Shown here one piece after another: positions 16,644 through 23,214 of a stretch of DNA of 34,716 nt (position 1 is the stretch's first letter; the number at the start of each line of letters is the position of its first letter). Origin of the DNA: Treponema sp. (GTDB lineage: Bacteria > Spirochaetota > Spirochaetia > Treponematales > Breznakiellaceae); assembly GCA_031290475.1 (NCBI GenBank), contig JAITNM010000053.1, positions 1 to 34,716 of the forward strand, written 5' to 3'. The notes beneath the pieces are model-generated. The model saw only the letters and a program-made list of their open reading frames with translations. It was not told the origin of the DNA and ran no database searches. The position numbers were made by a program, and so were the translations under genes.

Positions 16644-17603
16644 ATGATGACAATTAACTTTTACGGTGTACGGGGTTCCCATCCTGCGGCGGACCGTAAC
16701 ATGACCAAATATGGCGGGAATACTTCCTGTGTTGAGGTGGTTAAGACAAATAAAAACGGTATCAAGGTACCGGTTATACTTGACGCCGGAAGCGGTTTGA
16801 TAAAACTGGGATATACCCTGGCGGGGAAGCTCTTTTCCAACGAGTATTCTAAGACATTCCCTCTATTATTTACCCATCTGCACCCGGATCATACCGAAGG
16901 TTTTACGTTTTTCACGCCTATTTTTTTCCCCTTTGTTGAGTTGCATATTCTGGGAATGGAAACTACCCATAAAAGCGTGGGGTCAATTCTAAAGGAAAAA
17001 ATGATCCCCGCTATTTATCCCATTGAGTACAAGGACTTGAAAGCCCGGCGGGTACACGGGATCCTGCGGGACGGCCAGTTTTTTTACATAACCCAGGAGG
17101 GGATGCCAACCGCGAATGACGCCGATCCTTTGTTTGAGATAAGCGTCATGCAGGCCTTTGCTCCTTCTCATCCCCAGCAGGGCGCCATGTATTACCGGAT
17201 TACGGATCCGGAAGACAATAGCAGTCTTGTCTGTGTTTGGGATATCGAAAGCCATATTGGAGGGGATGTGCGGCTTATCAAATTTGCCGAAGGGGCGGAT
17301 ATGATGATCCACGATACCCAGTATACGGAAGAGGAGTACGAAAGTACCGCGGTTCCGGTACAGGGATTTGGTCATTCCACCTATGCTATGGCTATCGAGA
17401 ACGCCCAAAAAGCAGGGGTTAAGTACCTTTTTTCGTTCCATTATAACCCCCGGCATTCAGACGCGCTCCTGGATACGGTTAAAGAAAAATACTCCAAAGT
17501 AAAGTCTCCGGAGTTTTTTATGTCCAGGGAAGGACTTTCTATAGCTTTGGAAAAAGGAAAAATTGTACAGCGCGAAAGTATCCTTGCCGGTTTTGCTAAA
17601 TAA
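16644..17603 (+). CDS. Metallo-beta-lactamase-fold hydrolase
   Basis: A 319-residue cytoplasmic MBL-fold protein. The N-terminal FYGVRGSHP with GGNTSCVEV is typical of the class related to phosphodiesterases and RNase Z. The metal motif is THLHPDH (about 77-83, the HxHxDH motif), followed by further ligand candidates in AFAPSHPQQGAMYYRI, the Asp of MIHDTQYTEEEY, GHSTYAMAIENAQKAG and the late His in FHYNPRHSD. Members with this layout have been linked to cyclic-nucleotide or other phosphodiester hydrolysis, but the substrate here is unknown. The ATG at 16644 is chosen because AAGGGTGG lies just upstream, while an upstream in-frame GTG falls inside it. It has its own promoter and converges on accA. 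Confidence 0.82.
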   Translation: MMTINFYGVRGSHPAADRNMTKYGGNTSCVEVVKTNKNGIKVPVILDAGSGLIKLGYTLAGKLFSNEYSKTFPLLFTHLHPDHTEGFTFFTPIFFPFVELHILGMETTHKSVGSILKEKMIPAIYPIEYKDLKARRVHGILRDGQFFYITQEGMPTANDADPLFEISVMQAFAPSHPQQGAMYYRITDPEDNSSLVCVWDIESHIGGDVRLIKFAEGADMMIHDTQYTEEEYESTAVPVQGFGHSTYAMAIENAQKAGVKYLFSFHYNPRHSDALLDTVKEKYSKVKSPEFFMSREGLSIALEKGKIVQRESILAGFAK

Positions 17604-17615
17604 GAATTCTAATGT

Positions 17616-18413
17616 TTACATAAACTCGCCGATCCTGCGGAATTTACGGTACCGGCGTTCCAGCAGATCCGTGACGGCGGTTTGAGAAAGCCGCGTCACC
17701 GCTTCCGTTAAATAGTTCCGCAGGGATTTTGCCATTAAGGGAATATCCTTGCCGCCGCCGCCTTCGGGCTCTTCGATTATTTTTTCGCAGATTCCAAACG
17801 AGAGCAGATCTTCCGCGCTAATCTTCATGAGTTCCGCCGCTTCCTTTTCCCTGGCGGCATCTTTCCACAAAATTGACGCAAAACCCCGGGGGGAAATAAC
17901 CGAGTAAAGGGCATTTTCCAGCATCGCAAGTTCGTCACAAACCCCCAGCGCCAGGGCGCCGCCGCTTCCCCCTTCTCCCAGGACAATTGAAATAACCGGG
18001 GTTTTCAGGGTCATGAATTCCATGATGTTCCTTGCAATGGCTTCCCCCTGGCCCCGTTCTTCGGCGCCTACTCCGCAAAATGCCCCGGGGGTGTCGATAA
18101 AGCAGAGCACCGGACGGTGGAATTTCTCCGCCTGCCGCGCCAGGCGCATGGCCTTCCGGTATCCTTCAGGATGGGGCATGGAAAAGTTCGTCTTTTTAAA
18201 TTCTTCAATATTACGGCCCCGTACCTGGCTTATCAGGGTAACCGGGATGTCACCCAGCAGGGCTATTCCCCCCAGGACCGCCGGATCATCCCCAAAAAAA
18301 CGGTCTCCGTGGAGTTCGGTAAATTCGTCGAAGATCAGGGGGATAAAATCGTTGATAGTAGGACGACCCATGGTGTGGAGCAGTTCGAGCCGTTGGATAA
18401 CCGTAAGTTTCAT
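17616..18413 (-). CDS. accA: Acetyl-CoA carboxylase carboxyltransferase subunit alpha
   Basis: The alpha subunit of the carboxyltransferase that makes malonyl-CoA for fatty-acid synthesis. Family features include FDEFTELHGDRFFGDDPAVLGGIALL near the start, PHPEGYRKAMRLARQAEKFHRPVLCFIDTPGAFCGVGAEERGQGEAIARNI in the centre, and GEGGSGGALALGVCDE. At 265 residues it is shorter than the about 320 of E. coli. The missing part is the N-terminal helical region, as in the short forms known from some Gram-positive bacteria, so this is probably not a truncation. It overlaps the accD stop by four bases (ATGA) and is translated with it. Malonyl-CoA from this enzyme would also feed the polyene cluster on the right. 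Confidence 0.93.
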   Translation of the reverse strand: MKLTVIQRLELLHTMGRPTINDFIPLIFDEFTELHGDRFFGDDPAVLGGIALLGDIPVTLISQVRGRNIEEFKKTNFSMPHPEGYRKAMRLARQAEKFHRPVLCFIDTPGAFCGVGAEERGQGEAIARNIMEFMTLKTPVISIVLGEGGSGGALALGVCDELAMLENALYSVISPRGFASILWKDAAREKEAAELMKISAEDLLSFGICEKIIEEPEGGGGKDIPLMAKSLRNYLTEAVTRLSQTAVTDLLERRYRKFRRIGEFM

Positions 18414-19237
18414 TCATAGGCCTCCGACGGAAGCTCTGTATTGAGGGGAGGATAACCAAAAGAAACACGGTAACCGTGCAGTTTGATTAACCGGGAAAGA
18501 ACCGCCCTGAGTTCGTCCCGGCGGACCACCATGTCGGCAAAACCATGTTCCTGCAGGAATTCGGCGGTTTGGAAGTGGCCCGGCAAAGACTGGCCTATGG
18601 TATCGGCAATGACCCGCTTTCCCGCAAAACCAATCAGCGCCCCCGGTTCGGCGATGATGATATCCCCCAGAGAAGCAAAGGACGCGGTAACCCCCCCGGT
18701 GGTAGGATCTCCCAGCATGGTAATGTAGAGCTGCCCTGCCTGGTTATGCCGGGCCACTGCTCCGCTGGTTTTTGCCATCTGCATCAGGGAGAAGATCCCC
18801 TCCTGCATACGGGCGCCCCCGGAAGCGGTAAAGAGGATCACCGGTAATTTATTTTCCGTTCCATATTCAAAAGCCCGGGTGATTTTTTCTCCTACCACAC
18901 TGCCCATACTGGCCATCATAAAATAGCTGTCCATAATACCAATCACCAGGGGATAGGTCATAATAGTACAGGTTCCGGTAACCACCGCTTCTCTGGTACC
19001 CCGTTCTTGTTGGAGGCGGGTTATTTTTTCTTCATAACCGGGGAAGCCAATGGGGTTTTTGGAGTTCATGGATGCGTCAAATTCTCTGAAACTTCCCTCG
19101 TCGGCGGTAAAGGCAAGCCGTTCCTGCCAGGTAAGGCGGGCGTGATAACCACAGGTGCCGCATACGTGCAGGTTTTTCAGGAAACTGTCAATTGGAGTAA
19201 TGGTTTGACAATTTGGGCAGCTGTAATTTTCCGGCAT
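18410..19237 (-). CDS. accD: Acetyl-CoA carboxylase carboxyltransferase subunit beta
   Basis: A 275-residue beta subunit that pairs with AccA. It begins with the four-cysteine zinc ribbon (Cys7, Cys10, Cys26, Cys29), typical of AccD, followed by the crotonase-like core with SGGARMQEGIFSLMQMAKTSGAV and LGDPTTGGVTASFASLGDIIIAEPGALIGFAGKRVI. Length and domain order are normal. It is the first gene of the accD-accA operon, with accA starting inside its stop codon. The ribosome-binding site before the ATG is weak, and a small palindrome AGGTTAACCT lies just upstream. Confidence 0.94.
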   Translation of the reverse strand: MPENYSCPNCQTITPIDSFLKNLHVCGTCGYHARLTWQERLAFTADEGSFREFDASMNSKNPIGFPGYEEKITRLQQERGTREAVVTGTCTIMTYPLVIGIMDSYFMMASMGSVVGEKITRAFEYGTENKLPVILFTASGGARMQEGIFSLMQMAKTSGAVARHNQAGQLYITMLGDPTTGGVTASFASLGDIIIAEPGALIGFAGKRVIADTIGQSLPGHFQTAEFLQEHGFADMVVRRDELRAVLSRLIKLHGYRVSFGYPPLNTELPSEAYE

Positions 19238-19259
19238 ACAAATAGGTTAACCTGTTTTT

Positions 19260-20027
19260 TCAGAGGTGTCCAATATTCAAAACATCAAGGACATCAAAAC
19301 CGTTCAGGACATATCCCTTTTCCTGGAGAAGAAGGACAACCTTTTCCACCGTATCAGGAATCCACTCCCGGTTAAAATTCCCATTGGGCTTTTTTCTCAA
19401 TCTAGCCGCTATTTTAAAGTGAGAATCCCGGCCGTCGTGGAGCATAATAATGCCTCCCCCCTGTTTCTCGATGTTTCTGATAATATTCCTGATAACCCGT
19501 TGTTCATGCCTGGCGGACAGAACCGCGTCACGGGGTCTTGCGGTACCAGGGACGAGAACATACCCCTGTTCCCGCCAAATTTTTTCATGCTGTTTTTTGT
19601 AGAATCCCCCCTGGGGCCGGTACATCTTTGGATTCAAGGGTTCTTCCAATACCTCAGACAGCGCCGTTTCGCATTTTTTCAAATTAACCGTGAAATTTTC
19701 AGGGTTAAGATTGACCGCCCACAGGTCTGCGTAACCGTGGTTGATAATGTAATGCCCTTCGTCCTTGATACGCCTTACCAATTCCGGGCTAAATTCAACA
19801 TTTTCTCCCAGCAGGGCAAACATGCCGTGAATTTCGTATTTCCCCAGGACATCCAGAAGCCTTCCCGTGGTGTCTCCCACCGGGTTGGGGCCGTCGTCAA
19901 AGGTAAAAATGACGATCTTTTCCGGCAGATCGATCTGTTTTTTGGTACGATCCAGGCTTTGGCATCCTGAAAAGAGACATAAGGCCCAGAAAATAACAAC
20001 GATGATTAATAATTTTGCGTTTTTCAT
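19260..20027 (-). CDS. Polysaccharide deacetylase-like lipoprotein with altered metal site
   Basis: A 255-residue exported protein. The N-terminus is a lipoprotein signal peptide with lipobox FSGC (Cys22). A NodB-homology domain follows, with motif 1 FTFDDGPNP (Asp44/Asp45) and motif 5 region IIMLHDGRD. In motif 2 the usual HxxxH metal pair reads HGYAD (His97, Asp101), so the second His is replaced by Asp. Motif 3 reads RPQGGF instead of the usual RPPYG. The family removes acetyl groups from chitooligosaccharide or peptidoglycan sugars; the changed motifs could mean altered metal use, a different substrate or loss of activity. It lies six bases after the XRE regulator gene and is probably co-transcribed with it. 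Confidence 0.8.
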   Translation of the reverse strand: MKNAKLLIIVVIFWALCLFSGCQSLDRTKKQIDLPEKIVIFTFDDGPNPVGDTTGRLLDVLGKYEIHGMFALLGENVEFSPELVRRIKDEGHYIINHGYADLWAVNLNPENFTVNLKKCETALSEVLEEPLNPKMYRPQGGFYKKQHEKIWREQGYVLVPGTARPRDAVLSARHEQRVIRNIIRNIEKQGGGIIMLHDGRDSHFKIAARLRKKPNGNFNREWIPDTVEKVVLLLQEKGYVLNGFDVLDVLNIGHL

Positions 20028-20033
20028 GACTTA

Positions 20034-20372
20034 TTACTCTAATTCCTGAATTAATCGGTCTATTTCGGCAACGAACCGCTCTTTTACCAGGATCAACTCC
20101 TGTAAAAGCGCCTCATGGGTATGGGATTTAGCTATTTCGACCGGGTGCTCCAAAAAAAGCTGATAGGGCAGTATCCCCAGGGTGTCGGATATGCACTGAA
20201 CCACTTCGGGGGAAGGGAAGTTTTTCCCGTTTTCCACGGCGTTAAGGTAGTTGGGAGAAATGTCTATGAGTTCCGAAAATTTTAGCTGGCTTATTCCCCT
20301 TTTCCCCCGGAAAGATCGAAGATTTTTGATAAACACGTCCTGGAAATGAGTCATAAAACCAGGATAAGACAT
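20034..20372 (-). CDS. XRE-family transcriptional regulator
   Basis: A 112-residue DNA-binding protein. A helix-turn-helix of the Cro/C1 type covers about residues 17-72, with the recognisable pattern GISQLKFSELIDISPNYLNAVENGKNFPSPEVVQCISDTLGI. The C-terminal third is charged and helical (LLQELILVKERFVAEIDRLIQELE), probably a dimerising coiled coil. AAGGA lies seven bases before the ATG at 20372. It is divergent from the CsgG-like gene at 20512, and the shared gap holds spaced TTACAG repeats, one overlapping that gene's -35. The gene is followed at once by the polysaccharide deacetylase-like lipoprotein. A role as regulator of this locus is inferred from position. Confidence 0.88.
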   Translation of the reverse strand: MSYPGFMTHFQDVFIKNLRSFRGKRGISQLKFSELIDISPNYLNAVENGKNFPSPEVVQCISDTLGILPYQLFLEHPVEIAKSHTHEALLQELILVKERFVAEIDRLIQELE

Positions 20373-20397
20373 TTATTTTCCTTATAAAGACACTTTA

Positions 20398-20486
20398 TTA
20401 CAGTTATTTTAACTCTTTTACAGTTGACTTTATTTATTAGATGGAGCATAATTAAGGCTAATACCGTTGTAATACGTGTTTTACAG
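20398..20486. promoter_or_regulatory. Direct-repeat operator candidate in the XRE/CsgG-like intergenic gap
   Basis: TTACAGTT occurs at 20398-20405 and again at 20418-20425, exactly 20 bp apart. A shorter TTACAG lies at 20481-20486, 63 bp further. These spacings are close to whole helical turns. The second copy overlaps the -35 hexamer of the CsgG-like gene. Direct repeats next to a divergent XRE gene are a plausible binding site for that regulator, but this is inference. Confidence 0.45.
20424..20452 (+). promoter_or_regulatory. Sigma-70-type promoter for the CsgG-like gene
   Basis: TTGACT (20424-20429), a 17-bp spacer and CATAAT (20447-20452) each match the consensus at five of six positions. 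Transcription would begin near 20459 and leave a leader of about 50 bases before the ATG at 20512. Confidence 0.6.
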
Positions 20487-20511
20487 CGATTTATCAAATT
20501 GGAGGTACGTT

Positions 20512-21276
20512 ATGAAAAGGTTGTTTTTGGTAGGTCTCAGTCTATTTTTTGTCAGTATCCTTTCAGCTCAAGAGGCGTTAACGCTTACAGATGCAATTTT
20601 TGAAGCGGCAGGCGAAATTCAGGGAAGGGTTCGAAGAAATAGTATAGTGGCAATATTGGACATAAGTTCGCGGTCCGGGCGTATGAGCGAGCATATTTTT
20701 GAAGAACTGATGGCGGAAATAGTCAACGGAAGCTACGCGACTGTTGTTGAGCGCGATCAAATTGATTTGATACTAGATGAGTTAGAGTATCAAAACGATG
20801 CGGGGGTAAGTGATAGATCCGCCGCCAGAGCCGGAAGAATGTTGGGTGCTCAGTACATTGTTACAGGAACTTTTGATCAGGAGAATGAAGATTTTCGTTT
20901 GAGAATCAAGGTAATTGAAGTGGAGTCCACCGCAGTCAGACTGATGTTCAATACTAGAGTTATCAGTGATTCATCGGTCGTTAGTTTAATGGGCCGAAGA
21001 GGTTCTTCCAGTTCTCTTACTAATGATCAACAAAGAATTCTTGAAATAGCGGAAGCTGAAATACTTTCCTATTTTAGACGCTATAAGCCTAAAGCAGATA
21101 TAGATGGCAATAAAGTTCACGGTGAGGCTAAGTATGGCAAGGATAATGTTAAGATTGATGTTACTTTTAGCCGTGGTGATTATAGAATTGATATTGTCAG
21201 TACTGCTAATGCGAGAGAGATAAATAAGTGGAAGGCAACACTTAAGTCACGTATTGACAAGAAACTGGGGAAATAG
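20512..21276 (+). CDS. CsgG-like exported protein
   Basis: A 254-residue protein with a clear signal peptide (MKRLFLVGLSLFFVSILSAQ), probably cleaved after SILSA. The mature part resembles the CsgG/LpoB-like fold. It begins with a strand like SIVAILDISS, then a helix EHIFEELMAEIVNG, then SYATVVERDQIDLILDELEYQ and ARAGRMLGAQYIVTGTFDQE, which is the typical order in this fold. There is no lipobox, so it should be periplasmic or loosely attached to the outer membrane rather than a lipoprotein. The C-terminal third is charged and unrecognised. The start follows GGAGG by seven bases. Function is unknown; relatives act in outer-membrane secretion or as envelope accessory proteins. Confidence 0.75.
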   Translation: MKRLFLVGLSLFFVSILSAQEALTLTDAIFEAAGEIQGRVRRNSIVAILDISSRSGRMSEHIFEELMAEIVNGSYATVVERDQIDLILDELEYQNDAGVSDRSAARAGRMLGAQYIVTGTFDQENEDFRLRIKVIEVESTAVRLMFNTRVISDSSVVSLMGRRGSSSSLTNDQQRILEIAEAEILSYFRRYKPKADIDGNKVHGEAKYGKDNVKIDVTFSRGDYRIDIVSTANAREINKWKATLKSRIDKKLGK

Positions 21277-21309
21277 AGCCCTTCTAATCGTATTAAGATC
21301 GTTCATGTA

Positions 21310-21329
21310 CCCGCAGCGCCTGCTGCGGG
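21310..21329 (+). terminator. Hairpin after the CsgG-like gene
   Basis: A perfect 8-bp stem CCCGCAGC/GCTGCGGG with a four-base loop lies 34 bases after the stop codon. No T-run follows immediately, so intrinsic termination is possible but not proven. Confidence 0.45.
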
Positions 21330-21435
21330 GAAAGTCACCGCGTTCGTCCTTTGGTGATTTTAAAATTTGTTTAACATAAACGATATTCGTATGAATGTCG
21401 AAAGTGACGGTGGGAAAAACCACAAAGGAAATATC

Positions 21436-21666
21436 ATGAAAAAAAGGAGAATTTTAACCGTAGTATTTCTGGGATTGTTGCTGATGGCAGGATCGGTTCT
21501 GGCAAGTTGCGACAACATAGCATCATTATTAGGCGGCGGCAGTGACAGTAGTGGCGAAAAAAGCAACTGTCCAGATGGTGGGGACTGTTATGTGTCTCCT
21601 AGTGGTAACTACCAATGGTGTGGTAAGTCCAGTTGCGGAGATGAGGACTATCGGTGTAATTGCTAA
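21436..21666 (+). CDS. Small cysteine-rich lipoprotein
   Basis: A 76-residue lipoprotein. The signal peptide starts MKKRRILTVVFLGLLLMAG and the lipobox reads LASC, so lipidation of that Cys and anchoring in the inner or outer membrane is expected. The short mature part has a Gly/Ser-rich linker and then six cysteines in three close pairs (CPDGGDC, CGKSSC, CNC), suggesting three disulphides or a metal knot in a compact exported domain. AAAGGAA lies about six bases before the ATG at 21436; a longer in-frame start at 21367 lacks a ribosome-binding site and would spoil the signal peptide. Its last two codons and stop fall inside the first copy of a 102-bp direct repeat. I know no named family for it. 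Confidence 0.72.
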   Translation: MKKRRILTVVFLGLLLMAGSVLASCDNIASLLGGGSDSSGEKSNCPDGGDCYVSPSGNYQWCGKSSCGDEDYRCNC

Positions 21667-21756
21667 TTGCCGGTAACCCGAGGCAGTTTCAATCTTCAGG
21701 CATTGAAACTGCCGCTTTACAAGCTTATAGGGGAACTATGAAAAACAGAATTGTAA
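21655..21756 (+). repeat. 102-bp direct repeat, copy 1
   Basis: This copy aligns with 22384-22485 at a constant offset of 729 bases, with about eight differences by eye. It covers the end of the lipoprotein gene, a 12-bp perfect hairpin (21682-21713, GGCAGTTTCAAT and its complement), an AGGGGA ribosome-binding site and the first codons of a DUF4418-like gene. Confidence 0.9.
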
Positions 21757-21761
21757 TATGA
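21738..21761 (+). pseudogene. Seven-codon remnant of a DUF4418 gene start (possible leader peptide)
   Basis: The reading frame MKNRIVI ends in TGA and overlaps the ATG of the beta-barrel gene in an ATGA junction. It corresponds to the first residues MKNRII of the intact DUF4418 protein at 22467 and keeps that gene's AGGGGA ribosome-binding site. It therefore looks like the truncated 5' end of a second DUF4418 gene that may now act as a translational coupling leader. Confidence 0.65.
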
Positions 21762-22375
21762 AGAGATTATTAATTATTGGGATATTTTTTATTGTTGCTT
21801 CTTTACCAGCTTTTGCAGAAGGTTTTTATATTGATATTGGCACGGGCCTTGGTATAGGTTGGACTGAGATAGACGGTTATAATATGACTGACGGATTTAA
21901 CTCTGCCGAGATTGATGAATTTGCGACTGATCTTGGATTAAAAATTGGTGGTGGGCCTTTTGGCAGTGTACCGCTTTATGGTGTATTGGAATTCGCTGCA
22001 ATGGGGCATAGATATGATAGCAGCTCAAACTACTGGCAGTTTAATTCATACCTAATTGGTCCCGGTATTATTTTTTATCCTGTGCCACTTATTCAGCTTG
22101 CGTTGTCTGGAGGACTTTCTTGGGTTTCAAATCAAGCGGATGCTTCTAACGCATCAATGTTAATGTACGATAGTAAAGGCGGGTTTGCCTGGAATGTTTC
22201 AGCAGCGTTTGATTTGGGAGAGCGTAACCATGGATGCTTAATTGGTTTAAGGTATTTTGCCGCCTATAATATTCTAGAAGCATCCAATGGAAAAAACATA
22301 GTAGATGAAAAATCATCGGCGATTAGTATTATTGTTAAATACGCTTATAGACATAAAGTAAATAAAAAAAGGTAG
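21758..22375 (+). CDS. Outer-membrane beta-barrel protein candidate
   Basis: A 205-residue exported protein with signal peptide MKRLLIIGIFFIVASLPAFA, cleaved after AFA. The mature part alternates short glycine- and aromatic-rich strands (FYIDIGTGLGIGWTEI, LYGVLEFAAMGHRYD, SYLIGPGIIFYPVP, IQLALSGGLSWVS, GCLIGLRYFAAYNI, SAISIIVKYAYRHK). This suggests an eight-strand or so outer-membrane barrel of the OmpX/OmpW size class. The specific family is not recognised. The gene is AT-richer than the housekeeping genes around and is flanked by 102-bp direct repeats. It has no ribosome-binding site close to its own ATG; the nearest AGGGG is 24 bases upstream and belongs to the overlapping seven-codon leader. 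Insertion and coupling are inferred. Confidence 0.7.
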   Translation: MKRLLIIGIFFIVASLPAFAEGFYIDIGTGLGIGWTEIDGYNMTDGFNSAEIDEFATDLGLKIGGGPFGSVPLYGVLEFAAMGHRYDSSSNYWQFNSYLIGPGIIFYPVPLIQLALSGGLSWVSNQADASNASMLMYDSKGGFAWNVSAAFDLGERNHGCLIGLRYFAAYNILEASNGKNIVDEKSSAISIIVKYAYRHKVNKKR

Positions 22376-22383
22376 GCCAGAGT

Positions 22384-22485
22384 TGTGATTGCTAATTGCC
22401 GGTAATCCAAGGCAGTTTCAATCTTCCGGCATTGAAACCGCCGCTTTACAAGCTTATAGGGGAACGATGAAAAATAGAATTATAA
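22384..22485 (+). repeat. 102-bp direct repeat, copy 2
   Basis: The second copy keeps the hairpin with one mismatch (22411-22442), the AGGGGA ribosome-binding site and the ATG, and here leads into the intact DUF4418 gene. The left end matches the last codons of the lipoprotein gene although no such gene precedes it here. This suggests that the lipoprotein and DUF4418 genes were once adjacent. Confidence 0.9.
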
Positions 22486-22904
22486 GCGGTTCAGTTACGA
22501 TTGTTCTGGGGCTTCTTATTGCTCTTGGCCCGCAGTTCATATTTAGAGTCTGTAAATTTATGGAAGATAATTATCCAAGATGTCATTGGTCGGCGCAGGC
22601 GGAGATTGGTATGGGAATGATAATCGCCGCATTGGGCGTCTGCCTGATGGTTTTTGATGAACAAAAAACACGGTTAGGACTGAATATTGGAATATTCCTG
22701 GCAAGTATTGTTGTCCTGTTCATTCCCCATGCGCTTATTGGCGGCTGTAACATGATGTCTATGACCTGCCGCAGAGTCGCTTTTCCGGCGCTGAGCGTTA
22801 TCAGCATACTGATATTGGTTGGCGCTGTGGCCAATATGTTTTATCTTGAGGGTAAAACGCGAAAGGCCGATAAGCAGGAGATGGCGGCTCAAAGGTCATC
22901 GTGA
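22467..22904 (+). CDS. DUF4418 family membrane protein
   Basis: A 145-residue integral membrane protein. It starts MKNRIISGSVTIVLGLLIALGP and has about four hydrophobic helices. Family hallmarks are the CHWSAQAEIGMGMIIAALG and HALIGGCNMMSMTCRRVAFP segments with conserved Cys/His residues, which could bind metal or sense redox state. The function of the family is unknown. The ATG at 22467 is chosen because AGGGGA precedes it and because this is where the duplicated copy also begins; an upstream in-frame TTG (22389) lies inside the repeat. It is followed by the vapBC module. The tail after the last helix is short and charged. Confidence 0.8.
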   Translation: MKNRIISGSVTIVLGLLIALGPQFIFRVCKFMEDNYPRCHWSAQAEIGMGMIIAALGVCLMVFDEQKTRLGLNIGIFLASIVVLFIPHALIGGCNMMSMTCRRVAFPALSVISILILVGAVANMFYLEGKTRKADKQEMAAQRSS

Positions 22905-22956
22905 TACGCGTTTTTTCGTGGCTCCATGGGATTTTGTATAAACTCTGCATAAACTC

Positions 22957-22985
22957 TTGACAAAAGAGAAGCCAAGGTGTATATT
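22957..22985 (+). promoter_or_regulatory. vapBC promoter
   Basis: A perfect TTGACA (22957-22962), a 17-bp spacer and TATATT (22980-22985, five of six) lie directly before vapB. The -10 is embedded in the palindromic operator at 22972-23007. Confidence 0.7.
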
Positions 22986-23007
22986 TTGAGTTAAAAATAC
23001 ACCTTGG
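22972..23007. promoter_or_regulatory. Palindromic operator of vapBC
   Basis: Perfect 11-bp arms CCAAGGTGTAT and ATACACCTTGG flank a 14-base centre that is itself partly symmetrical (TTTT and AAAA). The left arm overlaps the -10 box and the right arm ends at the GGAGG ribosome-binding site. This is the expected layout for autorepression by the VapB antitoxin or the VapBC complex. Confidence 0.65.
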
Positions 23008-23021
23008 AGGTATGGTTGGTT

Positions 23022-23213
23022 ATGAGAACAAATATAGATTTGGACGAAAATTTAGTAAAAAAAGCTATGGAAATTACTGGAATGAGCACCAAAAAAGCGG
23101 TCATAAATATGATTTTAACTGATTATATTAGGCGAAATAATCAAAAAAACATATTAAAATATCGTGGAAAGAAAATATGGGAAGGTGACATTGAAGAAAT
23201 GAGGAAAAATTGA
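23022..23213 (+). CDS. vapB: VapB-type antitoxin
   Basis: A 63-residue antitoxin. The N-terminal MRTNIDLDENLVKKAMEITG segment is a ribbon-helix-helix DNA-binding domain as in type II VapB proteins, with an N-terminal strand and then two helices (TKKAVINMILTDYIRR). The C-terminus (about residues 43-63) is short and charged and should wrap and inhibit the toxin. The ATG at 23022 matches the family start; GGAGG lies about 11 bases upstream, and an in-frame TTG at 23016 with closer spacing is possible. The gene is strongly AT-rich compared with the neighbours, as is vapC, which suggests horizontal acquisition. vapC begins two bases after its stop. Confidence 0.82.
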   Translation: MRTNIDLDENLVKKAMEITGMSTKKAVINMILTDYIRRNNQKNILKYRGKKIWEGDIEEMRKN

Positions 23214-23214
23214 A

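Noticed and set aside
19266-19970. Long plus-strand open frame of 234 codons
   Set aside because: It is antisense to the polysaccharide deacetylase-like gene, which has a signal peptide and recognisable motifs. The antisense translation shows no domain.
21682-21713. The 12-bp hairpin in repeat copy 1 as an intrinsic terminator
   Set aside because: The stem is strong but no T-run follows, and translated sequence begins 25 bases later. It is described as part of the repeat instead.
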